Shown here: positions 33,861-45,639 of the stretch, piece after piece | How the letters are laid out: every line of letters begins with the position of its first letter | Numbering within the stretch: position 1 is the stretch's first letter | Assembly (NCBI GenBank): GCA_033002965.1 | Contig: JAURVB010014475.1 | Span: 1 to 64,000 of the forward strand | DNA length: 64,000 nt | Direction of reading: 5' to 3' | Origin: Piper betle | Taxonomy: Eukaryota > Streptophyta > Magnoliopsida > Piperales > Piperaceae | Program-made: the position numbers and the translations under genes | Notes under the pieces: model-generated | Told to the model about the DNA's origin: nothing | Database searches by the model: none | Seen by the model: the letters and a program-made list of their open reading frames with translations, nothing else

Positions 33861-36800
33861 TATCTTGGTCGATTCAGATGAAAGACTTTTGTTTCGAGCC
33901 AGGTGTGTGGAGCTATCCTTACCAAGCCGATAGGTATTTCCTTTGGTTTTTTTTTCAGTGTTTTAGATTTCTTTTTGCTCTATCAAATTTGAGCAATGCA
34001 AGTTTCAGCGTTTATAAAATTTTTTGAGATAGATATGAGATCATGATTTTAGTAGATGCCAACATGGATCTCACAGGCATGCCACGATAAGTTTAGAGGC
34101 TCGTCTTTCCCTTTACTGTCCTAGAGATTTGGACAACTTAGAGTGTTAAAATATTCAGTAAGCTGAAGTTGGGACGAGTATTGACCTAGAGTATTCGGAG
34201 CACTGGGGACATTTCCGCACTTGTCTATCCTTTGTATGTCACCACATCTGTCCTTCTTTGGGATGTGGTGTACAATGTGAAATGAAGTTTTCAGAGATAA
34301 CACATACAGGGAGTTTGAAGTATGGAGACACTGACAAAGTTAGTTGGCACATGAGTTGGAACATTGAGTGTCTTAAACATATCCATTAGACATAGTCCGA
34401 GGTCTACATTGGGGAACATATACCTTCAAACAATTCCTTATAGATGGAGGATGTAATTATGCCAACAAATCAACTTAAGCACTTGGAACACTTTGAGCAT
34501 AGATGAGGGTTTGGGGTAGATGAGCTTCGGATGGACCACTTCTAGGAGATAGCAGTGGATGAGGATGAGTAGCGAGGAGGAACTACAGTACCATGGACAT
34601 TTCACCGCCTCCCCTTCTTCCACTAGGGTATGTCTATCCCACAGTATTGATGGTTGCTCTTCACCACACAATGACATGAACACAATGAGGATAAGCTGAG
34701 ATTACCTTTGATTACAGATTTAGACAGCTAACCGGTTTTCAACTCGATACTGCAGGCCAGATCAATGATTGTTATTGAGAAATAGTCATTGTTTATAGGA
34801 GCAGTCACCCTCATATTTCAGGAGATAAGTGTAGGCTTTGCATTGGATCACCATCATACATGTCACTACGGTGATCCAGACCCCTCTGGATCAAGCATGC
34901 ATGGTTGGATAACCTGTGCACTGCTGCCATTCATGATGCACAACCACCATCCGTATATTGCGCTACCATCGTACCGAGTGGAGCAATTATTATGGAAGTA
35001 AGGGCCAAGTAGTTACCTCGCCTTACAGGAGGACAACTACTTGAAGATTTTCTTAGCTTTGCACAAGAGACCGCATGTCACAACATTGAAAGTAGAGTTG
35101 GGTGAGGACAAGATATAGCTACAGTAACATCATCCAGGCAGAGGAAAGTTAGGTGCACTAGAATTATTTGGATGTGATGTCACATGATTGACCGCACCAA
35201 CCATCTTGCATACCATCACCTTTACCTAACATCCTTAGGTCAGATGTGTATTGCAAGATAGTGTTAGTGACAGTCTTATAGGGATCATCAGACTGTGTTA
35301 GTGTGTCTTCTAAGGATGTATATGGACAGAGTTCAAGAATAGGGTAGTGTGACCTCTAGATGAGGTGGGCATTGTGGTTAGATTGTTTAGTTAGTGTGAC
35401 AACATACGTGTGACCTACAGCCAGGGTTACATAGATCAGATGGTTAGCAAATGATCAAATGCGCACATTAACTCATTTATAGTTTGGCCTAGCTAGAGGG
35501 AGATGTTTGACTCATATTAGAATTTGGGCATAGATGATGTGTTTAGTGAGGGAGCATCCATTACGGAGACAGTGTTTTCCTTGTGCTTCGCCACCATGAT
35601 TGGTCCTTACCTTTAGAGATAGGATTTAGCCTTTGCCCTCGAGCATAGGAGGTACCTTTCTGGTACTATTTAGGGCTTATAGTGCAGGTAGCCGATGGCA
35701 GGCCACTCTGGAGGAGACAACTTCACCCCATCTTAGGAGTGATGCAGACAAGGACTTCAGTCAGACCGGATCATGTTGACCATATAGAGGGACATCAGTA
35801 TATGCTCATCTAGACTTATGGCTTTGCTTGAGAGTCTACCATTGCTATGGTAGTCATGTGAATGAAGATTAATGCTACAAATCGGTACCAAATGGCAAGT
35901 CACACACCACTGAAGAGCGGATGAGACACATATCAAACCTCACTATGAGTCCCCGTGGGCTTGAGGAGAGATAGTGGTTCTTTGGGTAGTTTCAACCCTA
36001 TGCATTTAGAAGTGTGTGACTAGTATGGTATCAAGAAACACATGCCTAATGCTAGTTGATTGAACTAGAGCTACTAAGGAGGCGTCTCTTAGACTCATCA
36101 ATGACTAGCCATTCCATAGGCTTGCCACCTATGGCAGAGTCTAATCATGATGATCTTTGAGACATGTCCATGGACCTACCCATATGTTTGAGCCACCTAA
36201 TATCCTATACAAAGTTTTTCCATTACCTTTATGACTCAAAAGGAGACCCTCAGTACATTCCTAGTAATATTTTCTCATATCAATGTACTGTCCCAGCGCC
36301 CCCAATGTCAGATTATGTGAGGATGAGACACTTCATAGTTAGAGTCGAACAGAAGTGTACTAGTTTTCATGAGAGATCCATTAACTTATCATATGACTAG
36401 AGATATCAGACAGAGCCGAGCCTCTACCCGAGTATTTTCACACTCACCCTTCTAGATATATCAGTTCTACTATCTATTTTCCAAATTGTTAAGATAAGCA
36501 GACATTGACTAGCGCACATGCCACAGACTAAATGCAAATCCTACAGTTCCATGCAAAGTATATTTCATACTCTTTGAGACATGTTGTACATGTACAGGTG
36601 CTCTTGCCATTCCATCATAGAGCCCCATTGAGCAATAGTTAGTGGTTGTATAGATAGTTACGATAGCCATAGCATGCAGTATAGTCATAGCAACTATCCT
36701 TGTTCTATTATGGAACAAAGTGAGATGTTTGATTCAAGACCGAGTTAGCTAGGACCTTGTGAGCGATCTAGTTCCTCGTACAGGGGACACTTAAGAGATT

Positions 36801-37426
36801 GACCTAGATTGGAGACAGTGAACCATATAACCCATTAGCATATACCATTATTTGGTACTAGAGTCCACCATATGCTAGCAGGACTCATAAGACACCCTAG
36901 TATAACTACAAGATCTGGAGCAAAGTGCACTGACGGTACACATAGCTGACCTATCACATTGATTAGGATCAGGGAAACAGGGGTAGATGTTAGGCTGCAT
37001 ACCTTGCATCAATATAGTTTTTCCTGATGTACTTCAACCTAGTACCCTGCACCACTCTAGAGTACCTACTCCACTACCCAGTAGACAGGGTGAGCTTAGA
37101 TTTTTCCCGCCGATGTCATTGCATTTCAGTCTCAATAGTTTGCAGTGACCTTAGGAGCTAGTCAAGCATGTATGGGCAGTCCAGTCAGATGATTTCAGCA
37201 TGTATGGCATGTTTCACCAGATAATTCGATCATGACTACTCCGTCCAGCCAAATTATTAAGGAGATAGCAAGCTTCATCATTGCTTCGAGTTCCAGCTTC
37301 ATGTTGGTCCATTTGGGCTATGTGCAACAAGCTTTCAAGGGAGAGCTACCAGGCTCCAACTAGATATCTATACTTATGTCCTTTGATCGTTGTTGATGTG
37401 ACAAATTTTGAGGATGGAATTTTAAT
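33861..37426 (+). other. Non-coding internal region of C-1
   Basis: About 3.6 kb of mixed composition with no supportable gene. Similarity to the C-2 interior is clear at 35900-36060 and 36510-36600. Frames such as 34789-35001 or 36164-36400 have no homology that I recognise and no counterpart conserved as protein in C-2. A few minisatellite-like units lie at about 34910-34985. Confidence 0.7.
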
Positions 37427-37439
37427 AAGGAGGATAGGT
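37427..37439 (+). other. Polypurine tract of C-1
   Basis: AAGGAGGATAGGT, just before TGTTAAACCCC. It is preceded by AATTTTGAGGATGGAATTTT, the block also found before the 3' LTRs of C-2 and of chromovirus B4. Confidence 0.8.
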
Positions 37440-40379
37440 TGTTAAACCCCAACTTTAGGTTAGAGTTTTACCCGATTGTAGTTTCTCTAGTTCGGGTCTC
37501 TATCGATTTGGTTCGAATGAGCTTGAGCTAGACTAGTTTCCAGACTATGACTTTTGGCCTAGATGGCCGTATGAGCATGTTATAGTGGTTGAGTACACCC
37601 GACATGCAGATGATAAGAGCATGGGTTATTAGTGTATACCGAGGTCTACAGATTTGTTTGTATATGTTAGGCAGGATTTTATTCCTTGATCTTGGCCGTT
37701 GTAGCATTTTGTATCCCTTTGGGATTTTTGGTTATTTTATTTGCATACAGTATAGGAATTTTGGATCACTGGATTGTGCCCTTGTGGGCCCAGCTTGATT
37801 GAGTTTATGGCTCGAGGCCCATTTAGCCTTCTTGCCTTGATTCCCACCTAAAGTCATTTTTGGACTCGAGTCAGTTCGACTTTGGATGGTCTTGATCTGA
37901 GCTTTCTGTCCATATATATATTCTATATACCCATAAGTAGGCCCCACTAGGCCACGAGTTTTCAAATGTTTGGATCGTGCCATGTGCCAAGATTTGAGCC
38001 ATACATGTCAGCCCTCACTTCACCATGTTGATTTATAGATATTTCCGTTTATTTTGAGGATTTTCACCATTATTGCCGCCACTAATTTGGCTCGCCGCCA
38101 GCGAGACCTTGGCCCTCCTTCAGCTACCGGATCGGTACGGCCAAACTACCTCGTGGTCAGCTATCAATCTGTACCCACCCTCACCATTGGCGCTACCGCA
38201 GTCGTCATGAGCGACGAGTTTTTATCACTATTCATCACCTCTGCTGCCACCCTTTTGGGTTATTTTTTGGAGTCGGCGAACTACCTCCGGCCAATCTGAC
38301 CACCCACACAACTTCATCATGGAGAAATCTTCATTTTGAGACCACCCGCGACCACCGTCATGACCATGATCGCCGCCGGTGACATCGCCGTACCTGGCAG
38401 CAAAGACGCGACTTTCCGGCCAGCTGACAATCGAACCCTTTCGATCGTCACTGCCATTACATTCCCCATGCTCCCCTCTATCCACCCCGACCAGTGGCAA
38501 CCCCATCCCCGCCTTTCCAACGATGGGAACCGTCACCCTCTGTTCAACCAGTTTGCCCATGATTGAGTCCACCATCTACGTTCGCTTCTGCCTGCCCATG
38601 GTCGAGTCCTCCAATACAAACCCGTGTCCATGTCCATCAGTCCAGTTCATGTCAGCCCAATCAACCCAGCCCACATTTTTAGTTAACCCAAACCAAGTTG
38701 GTTCAGCTCGGTTTTGTCTAGTTCAGGTCAATTTGGTCTAGTTCAACCTGTTTTCGTCCGTTCTTGCACCATTTTCGGTAATTTCAAAACCTTTATGTTA
38801 TTTGTAATGCATATTCACCTTAGTTAGCATGATTAGATGTTATGATTATTATTTTTTATTTATTGCTTTATTTATTAATTTATTCATTCATTATTATTTA
38901 TTTACTTTTCTTTATATGTTTATTATATGTGATGAATATTTGCATGATTATTTGTTATTATTATTATTATATTTACTTATGAATATTAGTCTTATTATGT
39001 TTACTAAATTGTATTTATTTATTTATTTATTCGTTATGTGTATGTTATTATTTATTTGTATTTAATTATGTATTCTTGTATTGTATGACTATAATATTAT
39101 TAATATTTATGATTAGTGAGTACTAACTAATTTTTTATTTATTTATTTATTCAGGTTATTGATTGTTTATTTATTTATTAGTTATTATATATTTAGTTAT
39201 TTATTTATTTATATGTTTACTAACATGAGTATATGTTTATAGTTACTCGTGTTTACCTGTATATTTATATAGAATAATTATATCATTATTATTTTTATTA
39301 GAGTATTATTTATGTTCATGTATTTCTTATTTACCTATTTATTTGTATGTGTTTTTATTTGTTTATTTATTATTATTATGTCTCGATTTACATGCCACGT
39401 GTTAGTTGTAGCCTTTTTACCACTATTTTCTTTATTAGTATGTATTGATGATATTAGCACACGCCACGAGCATGCATCATATTGAGATATTAGTATTTTA
39501 CTTAGCAGTGAGTTCCGATGTAGGTCTCGGAGTCTGAGCTCACCGTAGATGTGTAGATACGCTTTGAGCTTGGACCACATGTCCGTAGGACTCTCCTTCT
39601 CTCTTGACTCCCTGTGTGTTGAGTTTAGCCGTGTTTTTGACGTAGGATGGCATCATTGGCATTTTATCATATCCTTCTGATGTTGGGCCATTTAGCTGTG
39701 TTTTTACACATGTTTAATAAAACTACAAGGATAAGATCCCTTGTTGGTTTTTGAACTTAAGCTCCACAAATATATGATACAAGCTTCTTCCCAAAACCTA
39801 TTATATAAGTATGCACATTTTTACGGATTTCACGAATAAGAGAGGGTGTGGTATGGAGATATGTATGAATTGCACTAGTACTCCTTCAAACCTAGTGGTA
39901 GTGTGGTGTATGAGGGTACTATGTGGAGTAGCACATTTTTGGAATTTGTGGCACTAACTTAACTATTCCTTTTGCACACTTGGAGTACCGTGGCGGGTGA
40001 AACATGAAAGATGTGAGGGCGTAAGCGTTGTATGTATGAATATGAAAATGAGGCCGCAGGCATGCGAGCCGGCACTTGCTTAAGTATGTTTGCTTACCGT
40101 CCAATGTAAGGTAATCTCCGTTACTGATATTTTTCATATAATTTATGTAGGTCTTGCAAAATCCTGAGTCAATGCATTTATTTATTTTCTTACTAATACT
40201 TATATTTGATGTGTTTTGATGCATATTTAACAATGTCTCGTCATTCTCATAACACCAAGAAGGTTGTTCGAACTATTGTATCGATCGAGGCCCACCGACC
40301 AACAATCTTAAACATGACCTGGACCTCGATTGTAATATTTCTGATCTCGGTTCTTAGGTGAACCGAAATCGGAGTTATA
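37440..40379 (+). repeat. 3' LTR of C-1
   Basis: Same order of blocks as the 5' LTR: a start with one changed base (TGTTAAACCCC), GC-rich island (38040-38580), AT-rich TTATTTA block (38820-39370), and the conserved tail. The terminus is altered to GGAGTTATA. It is followed directly by TSD GATGG (40380-40384). Confidence 0.88.
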
Positions 40380-40384
40380 GATGG

Positions 40385-40429
40385 TCTTTAGGTTCTTGGC
40401 TTATTCATTAGATGTGACCTTGGGTTCTA
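40385..40429. other. Short unassigned segment between C-1 and B2
   Basis: About 45 bp that do not align with the C or B LTRs. It may continue the host site of C-1 or be deletion scar sequence. Confidence 0.4.
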
Positions 40430-42714
40430 ACGCAGTCCTACATGCATGCTATGATGTACAAGCAAAAAAAGACAAAACAATAAATGAGAAACCAAAAGAA
40501 AATATATACTACTACGTAAAACGGATAGAGTTTCCCGTAAAAGTGCAATAAGGGCCAACCTGTCCACAACAAAGGTATATAAATATTTTATGAAAATACG
40601 ATAACACATAGCAATCTAGCATGACATTCAATCATTATCTCATTTGTTTGCATCTAAGCCGAGGCTGAACTCAAGGCTCCCTGCTCATTCACATCTATCC
40701 GTTCATTTCATAAAAGGCAATTTATCAAGACAAAAACATTCTAACAATCATTCACACAGCATTAAACAACCATCATTATACATTACACGCGGCAGGTACA
40801 TGTGTGCGCGGTTCCGTGCTGCTCCTCCGCAGTCCCGACAGCTTTCATTGCTCGCATTCCTCACCTACATATATATAGAAAAACCGTCAGTAACGAGTGT
40901 TACCGGCCCGGAAAATAACTAATATCAATCTGGCACAGGAGAGCAAACTCACCTGTTGAATGAAAACCATATACTTCCTCAAGAACTCTCATTAGGGCAC
41001 ATATGGGAGCCGCCGCCCTCGGGTCGACAGCATCCCCCTTTCTTTCTCATTCTCATACCTTGGCCATTTTTCTATCGCTTCTCGCATCAAATCTCATTCC
41101 TTTCCGCCCTCTGCACCTTCCATATTACTCCTGGCCTTGAGAACGAAGACCGAGCACTCTCAGGCAGTCGCCTTTAGTACCCTTTGAAACCACAAGTCTA
41201 GACATGCGCTGCAATGCAGTACCCGTGAACCTCCACACTTCTCCGGGTTTGAGGAACTCAAAGGTGGAGTTGTTAGGATCCCTCGAGAATGAAACGGCTC
41301 CGCACACCATTCCAGAGCCAACTATCGACACACACGTGCCCGCTCGCGTAGCACGGTAGTCGGATTTCCCTCATTCAATCTCTCACAAAAACGCGAAAAC
41401 TATACATATATATAGGTCTGGGTTGGGATTTATACAATAGGCCCGAAGGCAACGTGAGCTGGATCTGAAGTTCGAAAACAAACTCGAGGGATCTCATCCT
41501 CTAGGGTTATTAATCCGGAAAATTGTTGGCTAAATGACCCGAGTTAAGTGGGATCCGATAAAACGTCACTTAACACGTCCTGCACGTAATAAATCAAATA
41601 CACAGTAGAATAGCGTAAAACAGAGAACGAGTCCTAAACGGACCTGGTAGAAGCTCCAAACGGGTTCACGCGCCTAGGTGGAGAGCTCCTACACCGTACC
41701 TACACAATCAAGCTAAAAACTAATGCCCGCATGATGAATCACACATCCTATAGCATGCACACACAATCAACAGAATCACGCATCAATCAACACACATCAA
41801 TCTATATAAATTCTAGCAACTCTACTTAGGCTAGTTTGCATTAGATGATGATCATTACCTAGTTACCCTAATTAGTTTCTTAGCCTCCATTTTTAACACC
41901 ACTCAATCAAACAAATTTCATATTTTATCCTTAATCAAATCTACATTTATATATATTATTATAACACACAATTCACCAATCCTAGCAGGCAATTCTAATA
42001 ATCAATACTTTCAAATAATTAAGTTAAAATAAATTATACCTCCGCATCGTCGAAAATCGCGACGGCTAAGGTCTCCGTTTCATGGCTCAAGAAACCTCGA
42101 CTCCGGCACCTAGCGGCGTCCGAAGTCCGGACCGGATTGGACGACGGGCGGTTGGTTCCGGCGGCGGGGCGGCAGTCGATGGCGGTGGCGGCGAACGAAC
42201 AAAGTGGGCGGCGAGCGTTTTGGGAGGGGAAAGTGTCGGGGAAAGGAGAAAACACCCCCAATGGCAATTTCGTAAATAAGTATTGACTCGATTGCTACTC
42301 GAGTCTAAATAATAACTAGTTCATAATAAATTCTAAAAAAATCTAGAAAACTATGGGAAAATCCCATAAAATAAAACAAACACAACAACATCCAAATGAC
42401 ATGCTCTATAACTAATAACCCATCCAAATATAATCTAACGCGTCCTAACGCGTTATTCGACCTAAAACTATTTCTACGATCAAACATATAAAAAGAGAAA
42501 AAATACTGCATACTTTCATATATTCTGATAACTCATATCTCACCATCTTCTCGACGTTATCATCATATATTCCGGTACACCTGACTCTCATCGCTCATAA
42601 CTCACGGCTGGCCTCGACTCAGCACGCGGTTCATGAAACTGACTCGACTCAAACCAACAGTTGAACCGACTGGTTCGGTAACGTAAAACCCTGACTCGAG
42701 TCACGGGTTTTACA
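40430..42714 (-). mobile_element. Truncated LTR, family B (copy B2)
   Basis: The right end ...GTCACGGGTTTTACA is the reverse complement of the B LTR start. Collinear blocks match B4 and B1: ACCTACATATATATAGAAAAACC (40863-), GAGAACGAGTCCTAAACGG and GGTAGAAGCTCCAAACGGG (about 41630-41660), and a GC-rich island (42040-42240). Compared with B1, roughly 165 bp of the U5 end is missing on the left. No polypurine tract follows on the right. The bases after the LTR are GATGG (42715-42719), the same five bases that flank C-1. Confidence 0.75.
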
Positions 42715-43020
42715 GATGGCCCACATCGCTAGGAATTTCAAGAAGTTTAGTAAGAAGAGAGTATGCACTAAGGAAAACAAGGAGTCTAATGCTAAGGAGT
42801 TCAACAAGGATATCGACAATTATAAGGTGTCATAATTAGTACTTTCACCATTATTAATTAGTTTTAAGTTTCTTCTTTTAAGGAGTAGATAACAATAGTA
42901 AACTCTTTTTTCATCCCATAAAATTTTTCTTCATAAATTTAGTCAAGACTTATATTAAATACTTAGAATTATTCAGCTTATGTGGTTGATTATTTTAAGT
43001 TCATTCATGTTGATTATTTT
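42715..43020 (+). pseudogene. Short copia gag-like remnant and spacer
   Basis: 42717-42834 reads MAHIARNFKKFSKKRV followed by a Lys/Asn/Glu-rich tail, resembling the RKFKKFxKK segment before the first zinc knuckle of copia gag. It is plus-strand, opposite to the copia remnant left of C-1. The rest to 43020 is AT-rich without a recognised feature. Confidence 0.4.
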
Positions 43021-43491
43021 TGTAAAGTTTTATCATGGTTGGGAATAATCAATCAAGTTCATTTCATGGAATAAGTAATCGAACAAGATCTAAGCTATGA
43101 TGAACAAGCTGGACACAGTTACATGTGAACCAAGTTTATATCACCAAGAGGATGTCCACCATGTTAATCAAACATTCAGAAAGCAAAATACTTATTTTAC
43201 ACTGTTAGGTTTATTTAAGTGAAGCAAATCATATTTGGATAGCCAAAGATCCTAATTAGACTCATAAGTAAATTACAATCAATAATTGTGGACAAGTTCG
43301 TTTAAGTCTACTTGCTTATGATCTATGTAGGGGGATAGCTTAGTATTTTAACATTATTTGGAGGATGTTCTAGCACAAGTAGAAAGTATGAAGTGTAAAG
43401 GCCTTAAGGGTGGATCGACGTTCCCTATTTGCAACCCTAGGAGCCGCCATCACTCTCTCTACTTAGACGCCCTTCTCTCTCCTCCCCTCAC

Positions 43492-43532
<41 letters not shown>

Positions 43533-45495
43533 ATGCTCTCTTTTGTTGGGAGGCAAGTGGAGAGGATTGTGGTGCAAGAAATTAGTAATTCACAGAAGAA
43601 GAGGTTAGTTATTCATACTAGAACAAGTTTGATTGCATTGATTCATGCATCATCTTCATGTTCCTTGTTACTTGAATATATATTTTTTATGTTCTATGAG
43701 TTTACATAATTATTTAATCCATTATATTGGCATACTAGATGTTAAACTATGTTTAAACTTGATATAAATAAGTTTGATAGGAAATCCTAATGATTTGACC
43801 ATGATCTAGAGTTGAACAATAAGATATTGCACATTTAGTATAAAATTACTTCAACAAGTATGTTTTTATCTTAATTAAGATCATGAAAAAGTAGGCTAAA
43901 TCAAGTTAGATTAAAAACTTGTCTTAAACCACGATTTTATATTTAGAAGCCATGAAAATCTTATTTTTGTTTGATAAAAATTGGATCAAAACCAAAAAAA
44001 AAAACAAAATTGGATCAGAAACCCTAGTTGCAGCCTTGAAAACCATGAGCATTAGTGCCACAGTGCCCAAAGTCGGGGCTAGCCGCACCACTGCAGTCAC
44101 TTATCATGAGTTCATGTATTTACAATGCCATGGTATTCAAACTCTCACTTATGGGTGTCGTGGCACTATCATAAGTTAAGGTCTTGTTTGGATCACAACC
44201 CTATGGCACTTAGACCTAGCATCACAACGCTCGTGCCCTAACCATAATTTCAAGATTTATTTCATATGAATGCTTCAAGTATGCTATGTTTATGAATAGT
44301 TAAACATTATATAATACTTGTATAATGTTCAATGCTTGTTAATAATGTTGTTAACATATTGTATGATATGATCAACATGTTAATGTGATGGCATAGTTGT
44401 AGAGAATTAAGCTAGTTTGGGTTGTGATACAGAGTTATATTATTGTCCAAACTAAGACAGCTGCAATTAAGCATCCAGGAGCTCAAAGTTTCACGCTAAT
44501 CAGGTCCTTGTTTATTAGTTATTTGGGGTGTTTTATGAATCTCTATTTGGCAATGTTGAGACGGATTAATTGTGATTATACTATTTTTCTAACATATTAT
44601 TGTGCTATAGATATCAATTATCATATTATCAAGTAATCAATATCATGTTATCAATATCAAGTTAAAACTTCTAATTTTTATGTATTAATTTGAAGTTCAA
44701 GTCCTAGACTATAACATCGTAGGCTTTGGTGTATCTCCCCTAAGCATGGAGTCCTATGTTCCAGACTACTATCTTCATGGAGATAATGATCACCAATAGT
44801 TAATTCATATAATGACGTGGGTCTTGTGGCAGCCACAGCATTTCCCAAATAGAGTTAAGATGCAATAAATTACAGCCAGTACCTATGTGCCAAATTCATC
44901 AAGAGGTCGAGGCTACCAAAAAATTGAGACAAAAATGTAGATTTGTATTCATGTTATTCACTTAAGTTAACTTACCAACTTACATGCAAGTCACATAGGT
45001 AATTAACTAAGTAAGTTTTCATGTTATGTGCTAATTATATTGATCTAGTAGGGTTTATTAGTAAGTCACATGATAGTATTAATTAGTTATTCAGTATATC
45101 AATTACCAAATATTATATCATTTTGAATGATTCAATTATCATGTTATCTACAAGTATATGTGCAAGTTATTTCAGTGGTTCATGTTATAAACATATTTAG
45201 TATGATTAGTGTTTTACTTGGTTTTTCTACCTTATATAGTCGATTGAAGATTAGTCTTATTTTCTCTATTTACTTTTTTACTAAATATGTAAGTAGTAGA
45301 CCAATATTGTTATCAGTACTGAATGGACAAGCTTTTTTGTGCGTAAATATGTAAGTAGTAGACCAATCCGTATCCATAGTCTATTTTCCGCAATTTACAT
45401 GATTACTGGTTAAATTATCATTATCTACGCATGTTCAAGTAAATAATTTAGTGACATTCATTTATGAACTATGTGTATAAATTGGGGTTGTGAGA
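43021..45495 (+). mobile_element. 5' LTR of chromovirus E2 (family E)
   Basis: Starts at TGTAAAG (43021, inferred) and ends GGGGTTGTGAGA at 45495, where the primer site follows at the same spacing as in C-1. Blocks are shared with E1 (24658-26030). The CT microsatellite at 43493-43531 lies in the leader-like region. No coding content. The 5' boundary is the weaker one. Confidence 0.65.
43493..43531. repeat. (CT)n microsatellite
   Basis: About 19 CT units inside LTR E2. The open frame over it (43358-43585) encodes a Ser-Leu run and is an artefact of the repeat. Confidence 0.9.
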
Positions 45496-45498
45496 AGT

Positions 45499-45511
45499 TG
45501 GTATTAGAGCT
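45499..45511 (+). other. Primer-binding site of E2
   Basis: TGGTATTAGAGCT, tRNA-iMet-complementary with the same C-to-T variant as in element C-1. Confidence 0.85.
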
Positions 45512-45639
45512 CGATTTCATTTTTGTTCTCATGTTTACCTTACATATGTCCACCTTGTCAAAATATCTTTTGAATACCACATCCCTTATAACATATATTA
45601 ATAGCTATTAACTAATAAATTATGGAGACTTGTTCTCAT

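Larger units (their letters stand above)
30768..40379 (+). mobile_element. Complete non-coding LTR retrotransposon C-1 (LARD-like)
   Basis: A full element: 5' LTR 30768-33843, primer site 33847-33860, internal region 33844-37439, polypurine tract 37427-37439, 3' LTR 37440-40379, and perfect TSD GATGG. The 3.6-kb interior has no frame above about 80 codons and no recognisable retrotransposon protein. It matches the interior of C-2 block by block in inverse orientation. It is inserted in a minus-strand copia gag remnant. Complete cis signals with an empty interior imply trans-mobilisation by an autonomous relative. The LTRs have diverged, so it is not a recent insertion. Confidence 0.88.

Noticed and set aside
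38379..38741. 120-codon plus-strand frame
   Set aside because: Compositional frame in the GC-rich island of the C-1 3' LTR; overlapped by other open frames on both strands.
38829..39065. Hydrophobic 78-codon frame as a membrane protein
   Set aside because: It is the translation of TTATTTA runs in the AT-rich block of the C-1 3' LTR.
43358..43585. Open frame with a Ser-Leu run
   Set aside because: Created by the CT microsatellite within LTR E2.
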